A DNA stretch of 64,000 bases from Streptomyces sp. NBC_01429 (GTDB lineage: Bacteria > Actinomycetota > Actinomycetes > Streptomycetales > Streptomycetaceae), in contig NZ_CP109599.1 of NCBI RefSeq assembly GCF_036231945.1, forward strand, positions 5,731,501 to 5,795,500, given 5' to 3'. The notes under the pieces are model-generated. The model did not search any database, was not told where the DNA came from, and was given only the letters and a program-made list of their open reading frames with translations. Below, piece after piece: positions 7,414 through 16,438 of this stretch (position 1 is its first letter; the number at the start of each line of letters is the position of its first letter). A program made the translations under genes and the position numbers.

Positions 7414-9285
7414 GTGCATGCGCACGAGAAGAACGCCGGGCGAGTCGGCCGAGTGGCGTCAGGATCGTCCCGTGCGGGCGAGACCGTCGGACTGAACGCC
7501 CACTGGCTGAGGCATCTTCAGCGTGTCGCTGCCGGGGGAGGCGGAGCCTCGGCCGGGCCCGCGCGGGACGAGGAAGTCGACCACGCGCGAGTACAGCGAG
7601 CGGCCGTGGACGATGCCCTGCGGTCGTCGTCGCACCCGCTGGAGCCGGGCCTCCAGCAGGAGATGGAAGCGCGCTACGACGGCGCGGACTTCAGTGCCGT
7701 GCAGGTCCATGACGGGACCGTCGCCCGCAAGGCGGCCGCCGTGATCGACGCCAAGGCGTTCGCCACCGGCGGGCACATCGTCGACGGCGGCGCGATGAGC
7801 AAGAAGGACTGGGCGCACGAGCTGGCCCACACCCTGGACCCGGAACCGGCTCTGGGCACGGACAACGGTGCCGGACTGGCCATCTCCCACCCCCGTGACC
7901 GGGGCGAGCGCTTCGCGGAGACCGCGTCCGACCGCGCCATGTCCGGGCCCGCCCCCGTCCAGCGCGTCTCCACCGGGACGCGGCCGGTGACCGGCGACCG
8001 GCATCAGCACGGCCCGGGGTGCGACAGCCACGGGCGGCCCATGAGCGGGCCGGCGTCTGTGCAGCGGACCCCCGGAGGAGGGACGGCGACAGACGAGCGC
8101 CCCGGGGAACAGGAGACCGGCGAGTCGGCACGCGGCGAGAGTCTCCAACTGCGCGACCATCAGAACACCGAACTCTTCTCGGGCGACGACGACCGGCTCG
8201 CCGGCTATGTGCGCCACCTCGCGGCCGCGGACCGGTCGGACATCTACCGCCTGCTGCTCAACCGCCTGAGCAGCAGGGGGTTCGACGCCCAGGTCGGCAA
8301 CATCGAGCGGGTGTGGAGCGCGGCGGACAAGCAGCCGTCGGAGCGTCGCGTCCGAGTGCCGCGAGACCTGCACTTCATCTGGCTGGGCGGCAGGCCCAGC
8401 GACGCCGTCGTGGCCAACCTGAACGCGTGGATGGAGAACGCCGAGGACAGCGACTGGACGCTGACTCTGTGGACCGACGCGGGCAGTTCGACGCTCAAGG
8501 ACCTCGCGAAGACTTTCGGCAGACATCTCACGATCCGCTCCGACAGCGACAAGCTGGTCAAGGAGAAGGCGGGCCCGGAGAACTACCGGATCTACAAGGA
8601 CGCCAAGGGCAAGAAGGCCCACAACCTGGCCTCCGACATCCTGCGCTACACCGTGATGAAGGAGTACGGCGGTGTGTACATGGACGTCGACGTGGCGCCG
8701 GGCGCCGTACAGCTCAAATCGGCGCCCGAGGTGCTGATGCACAGCGAGGACGTTCCCCTGCTCGCCCCGCGACTGCGTGACAAGAAGAGCGTGGACTCGG
8801 CGCTGGGCCGGGAGGGGACGAATCAGGACCCGACCCAGGAGGAGCTGGGCGACGCGGCCACCGCCCGCTACGACAAGGGAGTCCTGGGCAACAACTTCAT
8901 CCTGGCGCCCGGGTCGGAGTTCATGGCCGAACTCCTCAGGAAACTCCCGAAGCATTTCGCCGAGCTGAAGGAGAAGTACGGCCCCAAGGTGGTCGACGGG
9001 GATCTCCCGGGCCTGGCCCCCGACATCTCCGGACCTGCTTTCGTGGAAAAGGTCCTCAAGCAGTACACCGGCCGGCATCACGGCGTCATGGAACAGGACC
9101 ACAGCACCCCCAAGGCACCCGACCTGGCCATCGCGAAGGACGAGTTCCAGCACCTGTTCCCCCCGGAGGCCCTGGAGTTCTGGAAGGCGCTGGGCTGGGT
9201 GACCCCCGAGAGCGAGAACCAGCTCGACGGCGCGCCCGGTCTGGGCAGGACGCAGTCGCTGCTGCGAGCCATGCGACTCAAGTAG
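7414..9285 (+). CDS. CIS effector candidate: DUF4157 core domain fused to a DXD glycosyltransferase
   Basis: A 623-residue putative toxin. Residues about 71-141 form an eCIS core (DUF4157) domain (HPLEPGLQQEMEARY, DFSAVQVHDG) ending in the metalloprotease-like motif HELAH (135-139). Residues about 145-245 are disordered with VQR tripeptides (VQRVS, VQRTP; another before the core). Residues about 314-600 match the sugar transferases of large clostridial toxins: VPRDLHFIWLGG at the start, NLASDILRYTVMKEYGG, and the metal-binding DXD as YMDVDVAP (D424, D426). DUF4157 proteins are known to be loaded into contractile injection systems, and the CIS operon lies next door, so this is probably its cargo, glycosylating an unknown target. 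The GTG at 7414 was chosen for its GAAGGAG site eight bases upstream; a GTG at 7366 is possible. Confidence 0.85.
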   Translation: MHAHEKNAGRVGRVASGSSRAGETVGLNAHWLRHLQRVAAGGGGASAGPARDEEVDHARVQRAAVDDALRSSSHPLEPGLQQEMEARYDGADFSAVQVHDGTVARKAAAVIDAKAFATGGHIVDGGAMSKKDWAHELAHTLDPEPALGTDNGAGLAISHPRDRGERFAETASDRAMSGPAPVQRVSTGTRPVTGDRHQHGPGCDSHGRPMSGPASVQRTPGGGTATDERPGEQETGESARGESLQLRDHQNTELFSGDDDRLAGYVRHLAAADRSDIYRLLLNRLSSRGFDAQVGNIERVWSAADKQPSERRVRVPRDLHFIWLGGRPSDAVVANLNAWMENAEDSDWTLTLWTDAGSSTLKDLAKTFGRHLTIRSDSDKLVKEKAGPENYRIYKDAKGKKAHNLASDILRYTVMKEYGGVYMDVDVAPGAVQLKSAPEVLMHSEDVPLLAPRLRDKKSVDSALGREGTNQDPTQEELGDAATARYDKGVLGNNFILAPGSEFMAELLRKLPKHFAELKEKYGPKVVDGDLPGLAPDISGPAFVEKVLKQYTGRHHGVMEQDHSTPKAPDLAIAKDEFQHLFPPEALEFWKALGWVTPESENQLDGAPGLGRTQSLLRAMRLK

Positions 9286-9314
9286 CCAGCGGCTCAGGTA
9301 GCCAGCGGCTCAGG
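9283..9314. repeat. 16-bp tandem duplication beginning at the effector stop codon
   Basis: TAGCCAGCGGCTCAGG occurs twice back to back (9283-9298 and 9299-9314), perfectly conserved, followed by a third TAGC. The first three bases are the TAG stop of the effector gene. Confidence 0.9.
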
Positions 9315-9317
9315 TAG

Positions 9318-9346
9318 CTTGCGGCGCGACTTGCTTGCGCCGCGAG
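9318..9346. terminator. Hairpin between effector and LAL regulator (convergent)
   Basis: Stem CTTGCGGCGC (9318-9327) pairs with GCGCCGCGAG (9337-9346) around a nine-base loop, with one T-G wobble. Both flanking genes converge on it, so it can end both transcripts. Confidence 0.6.
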
Positions 9347-9371
9347 TAGGGGGACACGTCGGCAGCACGCC

Positions 9372-12300
9372 CTACGGGGTCTCGCTGTTGAGCGCGGCCG
9401 GCAGGTCCGCCCTGCGTCGTATGCCCAGTTTGCGGTAGGTGCTGGTCAGATGGGTCTCCACCGTGCGCCGTGCCAGGTGCAGCAGTTCGGAGATCTCGGC
9501 GTTCGTCCGGCCGCCGGCGGCCAGCGCGGCGATGCGGTGTTCGCTCGCGGTCAGTGAGCTACGGCCCGTGAGGGAGGCGTTCCTGCGGCGGGCGCCGCTG
9601 GCGCGCAGGGCCAGTTCCGCTTCGCCCGACAGCCGGACCGCGCCCAGCCGTTCGGCCGCCGTCGCGGCCTCCCTGAGCAGCGGGCGGGCGCGGCCCGGCT
9701 GCCCGGCGGCCGTGAGCTGGAGGCCGTGGGTGATGAGCGCGGGGATCAGCTCGACGTCGAGCGAGGTGCCGCGCAGGATGCCGACGGCCTCGGCGGTGAG
9801 CGCGAGCCCGCGCCGCCCGCCGGTGGCCGCGCCCAGGACGCGCAGCGCGCGGCCCCTGGTCCGGGGCGTGTTCCACACGGCGGCGTACCGGTGCTCCTCC
9901 TCGGCGAGCGCGAGGGCCTCCTGCGGTTCGCCCAGGAGGAGATGGCATTCGGCGGCGGCCGAGCGCCAGGGTGTGACGACGGGGCTCTCCACGCCGCGGC
10001 CGAGCTGGCGCCTGCCGCACTCCCGGAAGTCGTCCAGCGCGCCCGCCGGATCGCCGACGGCCGCGCGCAGGACACCGCGCGCGTAGAGGAAGCGGTTCAG
10101 CTCCCAACTGTCGTACGAGTCCTTGACATTGACCCCGGCGACGAGCTGTTCGGCCTCGGCGGGGCGGCCGCGCTCGACGAGCGCGAGGACGCGGTGGGCC
10201 AGGAAGTTGCTCGCGCCGGTACGGAGCGCGTCCTCCGGAGCCCGGAGCCTGTCGGCGGTCTCCTCCAGCACCCACCGGTAATGGCCGCGTGCGGCGGCGG
10301 CATCCACCCGCGTGTTGAGCAGCGAGCTGTGGACCGGGTGCAGTGGCGACAGCCGGTGCTCGGTCAGGCCCGTCCTGATGAGCCGCTCGGCGTCGTCCAG
10401 CGCGTCGGTCCACTGCGTCACGGCGGCGGCCGTGGCCAGCAGGTACGGCATCAGCAGCGGATCTTCCGGGACCGTCAGCAGCCGCCGGATCTGCGGCGCG
10501 GCCGACTCGGCGGACAGCAGCCCGGCCGTCGCCTCGTACCGGATCAGCAGGGCGCGCAGGGCCGGACTGATCCGTTCCGGGGTGTGCTCGGCGCTTTCGC
10601 GCAGCCGGGAGTAGACGGCCCGCCTGATCTCCCGGTCGTGGTCGGAGAAGAACGCGGACGCCGTCTGGACCGTACGGGCGAGGACGGGTTCGCCGTCCAG
10701 GGCGCCCAGATCGCGCAGGACGTCGAGGGCGGCGTGCGGCTCGCCCCGGTTGGTCAGGGCGCTGCCCAGGGTGACCGCGGCCAGCACCCGGTCCCTGGGC
10801 TGTTCCTGGAGGCGCAGCGCCTCGGCCAGCCGGGGTATCCCGCCGGATCTTAAGGTGGCGAACTCCAGTTCGCCGAGTTCGGTGAGCACCGCGGCCCGGC
10901 GCTCGCGCGGCAGCGGTTCGTCCAGCGCGCGGCGCAGATAGTGCGCGGCGGCGCCGGTCCGGCCGGACCTGGCGGCGTCGGCCGCCGCGTCGAGGAGGGT
11001 CTTGGCCACCCACGCCGCGCCGTCGGTGGTGGTACGCAGCAGATGTCCGGCCACCGCTTCGCCTCCGTCGCCCCGGCGTTGGCGCAGTTCGGCCGCCTGG
11101 CGGTGCAGGGCCTCCCGGCGCGCGCGGGGCCAGCCGTCGAGGACCGCTCCGCGCAGCAGGGGGTGCGCGAAGCGCGGGGCGCCGGTGCCGGGGGCGCGGC
11201 GCAGCAGGCCGAGCCGGATCATCGCGCTGATCCAGCCGCCGACGCGGGCGGGGTCGGCCCGGGTCAGCTCGGCGAGGAAGCCGGCGAGGTCGTGGCCGGG
11301 GCCGGGTTCGTCGTGGTCGGTGGATCCCGGGCGGGAGCCGGGCAGTCCGGGACCGCGGGGGGACCCGTACTGCCCTTCCTCCTCCCGCTCCCTCGTCCCC
11401 TCGCCGTACCGCTCCGCCGCCGCGTCCTCCAGCTCCGCGAGCGCGCGGGCCACCGCGGTGCTTCCGGGACCCGTGCTCTCCAGCCACCACGACACCGCAG
11501 CCACGAACGCCCCCGGGTACAGCTCGGCGCAGTTCTCGGGCAGTTGCGGCTCGGGCGGCTGCGGCTGCGGGCCGCCGCCGTCCGGGAAGACCGCCCGCAG
11601 GTCGTCGAGCAGGGCGCGCAGCAGCAGCGGGTTGCCGGCGCCCGCCCGTACACAGCCGTCCACCCAGGCGTCGGTGGTGTCCTTGCCGAGGGAGTCCCGG
11701 ATCAGCTCCTCGGCGGCGGGACGGCTCAGCGGGGCTACCGGGTGCACCCGCACCACGCTGGGGGACAGGGAGTACGCGAGGCCCGGTGACGGCGGGGCGA
11801 TGTCGTACTGGCCGCGCTCGGTCACCACCATCAGGACCGGCATCCCGGTCAGCCGACGTGCCCCCTCGGTCAGCCAGCGCCGGGAGGCCTGGTCGGCGAG
11901 GTGCGCGTCGTCCACGGCGACCAGCAGCGGCGACTCGGCCGCGTGCTCGCACAGCAACTGCCACAGGCGGGACGGGTAGCCGAGGTGGTGCGGGGTCTCC
12001 GGGGTGTCGTCGTCGGGGCCGCCGAGAACGGGCGGCGGGTTGAGGAGCTGCCGTACGAGGGCGAGGGGGATGCCGGAGCTGTCGGCGGAGGCATGGGCCC
12101 GCAGGATCCGCATGCCGAGCTTCGCGCCCAGTTCGGCGGCGGCCTCCAGCAGCGCGCTGCGGCCCGTACCGGTGGGTGCGCGGAACAGGACCAGCCGTCC
12201 GGATCCGCCCATGGCCCGGCCGGCCTCCGCGGACAACAGGTCCAGCGCGGCCTCGCGTTCCAGGAGTCCGGCCCAGTCGGGGCCCGGGACCGGCGGGTTC

Positions 12301-12392
12301 GGGACCGACGGCTGGTCCGGGACCGATGCACGGGTCGGGACCGGCGCACGGGTCGGTGCCGGGATCCCCGGCTCACTCGGAGTGACGATCAC
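9372..12392 (-). CDS. LAL-family (large ATP-binding LuxR) transcriptional regulator
   Basis: A 1006-residue regulator typical in size for the family. An AAA-like ATPase module starts near residue 55 (LEREAALDLL) with the P-loop APTGTGRSALLE and a downstream hhhhD segment (LLVAVDDAHL). A long helical repeat/TPR-like middle follows. The C-terminal 65 residues are a LuxR helix-turn-helix (LTASEHRIAALAAGGRTNAE, then VETHLTSTYRKLGI). LAL proteins activate secondary metabolism or sugar use in actinomycetes. The GTG start has GAGAGG about four to nine bases upstream; a longer in-frame extension exists but looks non-coding. It sits between the effector and the CIS regulator gene, so it may control the CIS, an inference from position. 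Confidence 0.88.
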   Translation of the reverse strand: MIVTPSEPGIPAPTRAPVPTRASVPDQPSVPNPPVPGPDWAGLLEREAALDLLSAEAGRAMGGSGRLVLFRAPTGTGRSALLEAAAELGAKLGMRILRAHASADSSGIPLALVRQLLNPPPVLGGPDDDTPETPHHLGYPSRLWQLLCEHAAESPLLVAVDDAHLADQASRRWLTEGARRLTGMPVLMVVTERGQYDIAPPSPGLAYSLSPSVVRVHPVAPLSRPAAEELIRDSLGKDTTDAWVDGCVRAGAGNPLLLRALLDDLRAVFPDGGGPQPQPPEPQLPENCAELYPGAFVAAVSWWLESTGPGSTAVARALAELEDAAAERYGEGTREREEEGQYGSPRGPGLPGSRPGSTDHDEPGPGHDLAGFLAELTRADPARVGGWISAMIRLGLLRRAPGTGAPRFAHPLLRGAVLDGWPRARREALHRQAAELRQRRGDGGEAVAGHLLRTTTDGAAWVAKTLLDAAADAARSGRTGAAAHYLRRALDEPLPRERRAAVLTELGELEFATLRSGGIPRLAEALRLQEQPRDRVLAAVTLGSALTNRGEPHAALDVLRDLGALDGEPVLARTVQTASAFFSDHDREIRRAVYSRLRESAEHTPERISPALRALLIRYEATAGLLSAESAAPQIRRLLTVPEDPLLMPYLLATAAAVTQWTDALDDAERLIRTGLTEHRLSPLHPVHSSLLNTRVDAAAARGHYRWVLEETADRLRAPEDALRTGASNFLAHRVLALVERGRPAEAEQLVAGVNVKDSYDSWELNRFLYARGVLRAAVGDPAGALDDFRECGRRQLGRGVESPVVTPWRSAAAECHLLLGEPQEALALAEEEHRYAAVWNTPRTRGRALRVLGAATGGRRGLALTAEAVGILRGTSLDVELIPALITHGLQLTAAGQPGRARPLLREAATAAERLGAVRLSGEAELALRASGARRRNASLTGRSSLTASEHRIAALAAGGRTNAEISELLHLARRTVETHLTSTYRKLGIRRRADLPAALNSETP

Positions 12393-12517
12393 GGAAACCT
12401 CTCGCCGATCTCGTGGTCGGTCTCGTGGTGGGCCACGGTTGTGGCCGTCCTGCCAGCGGAGAAAGGGTGGGAAGAGCAGGAATGGTTTGTTCCGCTGAGG
12501 CAAGGACGCAAGGACGT

Positions 12518-13162
12518 ATGGGCACGGTTCTTCGAACCCCGGTCAGAATCCCGGTGGAGGTCCATGCGTCGGACCCGCTCTCCCACGACGGAGCGGTCAG
12601 CCAACTGCGCCGGCAGCCCGAGGTCGAGCTGGTCGACGAGGGCGCGGGCCGGGCGGGCACGGTCGCGGTCCTGCTCACCGAGGCGCTGGACGAACCCACG
12701 CTCTCGCGGCTGAGGCGGCTGACACGCGCGGACGGCACCAAGGCCGTCCTCGTCACGAGCCTGATCCGCGAGGCAGAGCTGCTCCAGGTCATCGAGTACG
12801 GCGTCGGCGCGATCGTCTGGCGGCGCGAGGCCACCGGCCACCGGCTTCTCCAAGCGGTCCTCGCGGCCTCCCGGGGCGACGGGGATCTGCCGTCCGACCT
12901 GCTGGGACGGCTGATAGCCCAGGTCGGCACGTTACAGCGCGGCACGACCAGCCTGTCGGGCGCCACGGCGTCCGGCCTGGCGCCACGTGAGGTCGATGTG
13001 CTCCGCCTGGTGGCCGAGGGGATGGATACCGGGGAGATTGCCAGCAAACTGTCGTACTCCGAACGCACGGTCAAAAACGTCATGCACGGTCTGACGACCC
13101 GCCTGCAGCTCCGCAACCGTGCCCATGCCGTGGCCTATGCCTTGCGGGAAGGCTACATCTGA
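12518..13162 (+). CDS. LuxR-type helix-turn-helix regulator upstream of the CIS
   Basis: A 214-residue protein with a receiver-like N-terminal half (residues about 15-130) and a LuxR DNA-binding domain at the C-terminus (LAPREVDVLRLVAEGMDTGE, then SERTVKNVMHGLTTRL). The receiver half lacks the expected phosphorylatable Asp pattern: the region after the third strand reads TVAVLLTEALD, so it may be an atypical, phosphorylation-independent response regulator. AAGGA four bases before the ATG supports this start; the open frame extends 35 codons further upstream without support. It faces the cis16-cis15 operon from 290 bp away. Confidence 0.85.
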   Translation: MGTVLRTPVRIPVEVHASDPLSHDGAVSQLRRQPEVELVDEGAGRAGTVAVLLTEALDEPTLSRLRRLTRADGTKAVLVTSLIREAELLQVIEYGVGAIVWRREATGHRLLQAVLAASRGDGDLPSDLLGRLIAQVGTLQRGTTSLSGATASGLAPREVDVLRLVAEGMDTGEIASKLSYSERTVKNVMHGLTTRLQLRNRAHAVAYALREGYI

Positions 13163-13348
13163 TGGTCCATGCGCCGAGTCAAGGGCCCTGGGGACAGGCG
13201 GCGGCCGACGCGAGGGCAGCGAGGTTGCCCCTTGATCGTCCCCCGGGTGCCTCGCGGGGCGGACGCCCGGACCGTCAGGATGGCGTGGGGCGCTCCGTGC
13301 CGGGGCGCCCGTGACCGGCTGGACCACGGATGGTCCGGCCGCGTGAAC

Positions 13349-13391
13349 TGACAGATCGTCACATTACAGTGGGTCACGTAACAGATCGTTA
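13349..13391. promoter_or_regulatory. Three phased TNAC-N5-GTNA boxes (BldD-like) upstream of cis16
   Basis: TGACAGATCGTCA (13349-13361), TTACAGTGGGTCA (13364-13376) and TAACAGATCGTTA (13379-13391) recur with an exact 15-bp period. The core TNAC-N5-GTNA is the palindromic consensus reported for the developmental repressor BldD. The last box ends 64 bases before the cis16 start and lies in locally AT-richer DNA, the probable promoter region. Binding by BldD is inferred; another regulator with a similar half-site is possible. Confidence 0.6.
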
Positions 13392-13455
13392 CGCGACAGG
13401 GTTGTTCGGTGGCGGAAGCGCTCGGTGACGAGCGGATCCGTGGCGAACGGCGACA

Positions 13456-14166
13456 GTGAAGGGCAGCGCGACCGTGATCCACGAGGTGGACGACATCCTC
13501 AAGGGGCTGCTCACCCGCGGCGCCTTCGCGGGGTCCGATGTCGAGGTCACCTTCGACGCCCCGACGCGCGACTGGGCGGCCCGGCGCAACGCCCCGACCA
13601 TCGACGCGTATCTCTACGACATCCGCGAGGACACCACACGGCGCCAGCGCGGCAAGATGTCGCTCCGCGACGAGCAGGGAATCACCCTCAAGCACCACCA
13701 GCCGCCGCGCTGGTTCCGGCTCGCGTATCTCGTCACCGCCTGGACCAAACGTCCGCAGGACGAACACCGGATGCTCTCCGCCGTACTGCACACGCTGCTG
13801 CCCAAGGAGATCCTCCCGCCGGAGGATCTGACCGGCACCCTCGCCGGACTCGGCCTCTCCGTCCCGCTGACCGTCTCGGGGCTGCACAACGAGGCGCGCT
13901 CGCTCGCCGACATCTGGTCCGCGCTCGGCGGCGAACTCAAGCCCTCGCTCGACGTGGTGATTACCGCGCCCTTCCTGGCGTTCCCCGAATACAGGGTCGG
14001 CCCGCCGGTCACGGAAGGGCTCGGCGTCCAGGTGCGGGGCGCGGGCGGCACGCCCGACGACGGTCCCACGCGGTTCCAGAGCGCGGAGAGCGTCGAGCTG
14101 GCCAAGGAGGAGTTCGCAAAGAGGAACGGCACGGCGGGCAGAACGGTTCAGGAGCGGCAGAAGTGA
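13456..14166 (+). CDS. cis16: CIS cap/tail-terminator protein (DUF4255, Pvc16/Cis16 type)
   Basis: A 236-residue DUF4255-domain protein. The conserved N-terminal stretch VIHEVDDILKGLL and the FDAPTRDW...RRNAPTIDAYLYD segment are typical of the family, which caps the distal end of the sheath-tube of extracellular and cytoplasmic contractile injection systems. It shares a GTGA overlap with the downstream AAA+ ATPase gene, the partner with which Cis16/Pvc16 is almost always linked. The GTG at 13456 is used; a GTG at 13474 (VIHEVDD) is an equally plausible start. Three BldD-like boxes lie upstream. Confidence 0.88.
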   Translation: MKGSATVIHEVDDILKGLLTRGAFAGSDVEVTFDAPTRDWAARRNAPTIDAYLYDIREDTTRRQRGKMSLRDEQGITLKHHQPPRWFRLAYLVTAWTKRPQDEHRMLSAVLHTLLPKEILPPEDLTGTLAGLGLSVPLTVSGLHNEARSLADIWSALGGELKPSLDVVITAPFLAFPEYRVGPPVTEGLGVQVRGAGGTPDDGPTRFQSAESVELAKEEFAKRNGTAGRTVQERQK

Positions 14167-16319
14167 GCGGCCCCTCCTCTCCGTTGCTCGAACGGCTCGC
14201 GGCGCTGCGCGACCGCGTGGCGTTCCTGGTCGAGCGTCGCAGCGCCACCGATCCGACGGCCACCGATCCGATGCGCGGGATGTACCTGACGGACGACGCC
14301 GTACGGCACCTGCTGTTCGGGGGGCCGAAGGGCACGGACACCTCCGAACAGGAGGCGCCGCAGGAGCCGGACGGGACGGACGCGACGAGCGAGCCGGACG
14401 GGACGGACGAGCCCGAAGCGGCCGACGATCCGTACGGGGCCGGGCCGTCCCCCGACGACCGCCTCCACCGGCTCGCCCACTTGCTGCGCCTCAGCCCGCT
14501 CGACACCCAGATCCTGCTGGTCGCGCTCGCGCCCGACCTGGACCGCACCTTCGAGGCGCTGTACGGCTATCTCAACGACGACGTCACACGCCGCCGGGCG
14601 ACCGTCGCACTCGCGCTCGACCTGTGCGGGGTGCCCGCGCACTCCGTCGCGGGCCGGTCCCGGTTCCATCCGTCCGCGCCGCTGCTCACGCGGGGACTCA
14701 TCGAGGTGGAGGAGCCCGAAAGCCCCTTCCTCAGCCGCTCCTTGCACGTGCCCGACCGGGTCGTGGCGCATCTGCTGGGCGACGACACCCCGGACCCGGC
14801 GCTCGACGGGACCGTACGCCCGCTCCCGTATCTGCCCAGGGACGCGGACGCGGAGAACACGGCGGACCCGCGGACCGCGGGTACGGCCTACGGCGACCAC
14901 CCGCTGGTACGGAAACTGGCCGAGCAACTGGCGGCGCGTCCGCTCATGGTCTACCTGCGTGAGCACCGCGACGGCGACGGGCTGGCCTGCGCCACCGTCG
15001 CCCTGGGCGCGGCCGGTATCGCGGCCCTGCACCTCACGCCGGGGCAACGCCCGGGGGACCACCGCCCCGGGGAGCACGCGCCGGTGGAACGGACATCGGG
15101 GGAGCGCCTCCCGTACCGGGAACTGCTCCGTGAGGCACGGCTGACCGGACGCGCGATCGTCGTCACCTCGCTGCCCGAGAGGCCCGAGGAGCTGGTCAGG
15201 GCGCTGGCGGTCAGCGATGTCCCGGTGCTGCTCGCCGACCCGCGCCCGTATGACCCGCAGTGGTGCGACGGCGGGCACGACCCGCTCGTGCTGGACGCGC
15301 CCCGGCAGCGCGCCGGCGATCTCGACGCCTGGCGGGCGGCGCTCGGCCCCGAGGAGCCGGGGTTCGACCTGGCGCCGGTCGTCGCCGCTTACCGGCTCGG
15401 GCCCGGCGGGATCGGCCGCGCGTCCCGCACGGCACTGGACCTCGCCGCGTTCGACGGCGCCGAGCTGTCCGCCGCGCATCTGCGGCTCGCGGCCCGTCAG
15501 CAGTCCGCTTCGGGCCTTGAGCGGCACGCGCGCCGTATCCGTCCCGACGTCGGCTGGAACGATCTCGTCCTGCCCGAGGGCCCGCTGACGCAGCTGCGGG
15601 AACTGGTCCTGCGCGCCCAGCACCGCGACCGGGTGCTCGGCGACTGGCGGCTGAGCGCGGGCGGCGGGCGCGGGCGGGGCGTGGTGGGGCTGTTCGCGGG
15701 CGATTCCGGTACCGGGAAGACGCTCTCCGCCGAGGTGGTCGCGGGTGAACTCGGCCTCGATCTCTACGTCGTGCAGCTTCAGTCCGTCGTGGACAAGTAC
15801 ATCGGTGAGACGGAGAAGAACCTGGAGCGGATCTTCACCGAGGCCGACCGTACCGACGCGGTCCTGCTCTTCGACGAGGCGGACGCGGTCTTCGGCAAGC
15901 GCTCCGAGGTCAGCAGCTCCAACGACCGCCACGCGAACATGGAGAGCGCCTACCTCCTCCAGCGCCTGGAGTCGTTCGACGGCATCGCCCTGCTGACCAC
16001 CAACCTGCGCTCCAACATCGACGACGCCTTCACGCGCCGGCTGGACCTGGTGGTCGACTTCCCCTTCCCCGAAGAGGACCAGCGGCTGGCGCTCTGGCGG
16101 CACAGCCTCGCCCATGTCCCGTGCGCCGACGACGTCGATCCGGCGTCCTGCGCGCGGGACTTCGAGCTGGCGGGCGGCTCGATCCGCAGCGCGGTCGTCA
16201 CGGCCGCGTACGCGGCGGCCGGCCGGGGCGACGGCGTCTCGACGGCGGACCTGCTGGCGGGTGCCCAGCGCGAGTACCGCAAGGCGGGCCGGCTGGTCCT
16301 GGACGACGCGACCTGGTAG
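14163..16319 (+). CDS. cis15: CIS-associated AAA+ ATPase (Cis15)
   Basis: A 718-residue protein. The first ~460 residues hold a helical/winged N-terminal region with an acidic, Glu/Asp/Pro-rich insert (about residues 58-95). The C-terminal ~250 residues are a CDC48-like AAA+ module: Walker A FAGDSGTGKTLSAE, Walker B AVLLFDEADAVFGKR, sensor region LLTTNLRSNIDDAFTRRLDL and arginine finger. Such ATPases are a core component of eCIS gene clusters; the exact role in assembly is not settled. The GTG start overlaps the cis16 stop (GTGA), giving translational coupling. Confidence 0.92.
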   Translation: MSGPSSPLLERLAALRDRVAFLVERRSATDPTATDPMRGMYLTDDAVRHLLFGGPKGTDTSEQEAPQEPDGTDATSEPDGTDEPEAADDPYGAGPSPDDRLHRLAHLLRLSPLDTQILLVALAPDLDRTFEALYGYLNDDVTRRRATVALALDLCGVPAHSVAGRSRFHPSAPLLTRGLIEVEEPESPFLSRSLHVPDRVVAHLLGDDTPDPALDGTVRPLPYLPRDADAENTADPRTAGTAYGDHPLVRKLAEQLAARPLMVYLREHRDGDGLACATVALGAAGIAALHLTPGQRPGDHRPGEHAPVERTSGERLPYRELLREARLTGRAIVVTSLPERPEELVRALAVSDVPVLLADPRPYDPQWCDGGHDPLVLDAPRQRAGDLDAWRAALGPEEPGFDLAPVVAAYRLGPGGIGRASRTALDLAAFDGAELSAAHLRLAARQQSASGLERHARRIRPDVGWNDLVLPEGPLTQLRELVLRAQHRDRVLGDWRLSAGGGRGRGVVGLFAGDSGTGKTLSAEVVAGELGLDLYVVQLQSVVDKYIGETEKNLERIFTEADRTDAVLLFDEADAVFGKRSEVSSSNDRHANMESAYLLQRLESFDGIALLTTNLRSNIDDAFTRRLDLVVDFPFPEEDQRLALWRHSLAHVPCADDVDPASCARDFELAGGSIRSAVVTAAYAAAGRGDGVSTADLLAGAQREYRKAGRLVLDDATW

Positions 16320-16366
16320 GCGGCGCTCGTCCTGGTGGACCGCGTCCCCGCACCCGGCCGCTCGCG

Positions 16367-16419
16367 CCGCGGGCCCGTAGCCGCCGGACGGAGTGTGTCC
16401 GGCGGCCACGGGCCCGCGG
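16367..16419. terminator. Very strong bidirectional hairpin between cis15 and cisA
   Basis: A 22-bp stem interrupted by one A-C mismatch: CCGCGGGCCCGT and GCCGCCGGAC (16367-16389) pair with GTCCGGCGGC and ACGGGCCCGCGG (16397-16419) around a seven-base loop. cis15 and cisA converge here. Confidence 0.85.
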
Positions 16420-16438
16420 GGGCGACCACCTGGGCCGA

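Noticed and set aside
6794..7495. 233-codon plus-strand frame overlapping the AGN-motif ORF and effector start
   Set aside because: Arg/Gly-rich composition typical of an out-of-frame read and no ribosome binding site; the two overlapping frames show known motifs.
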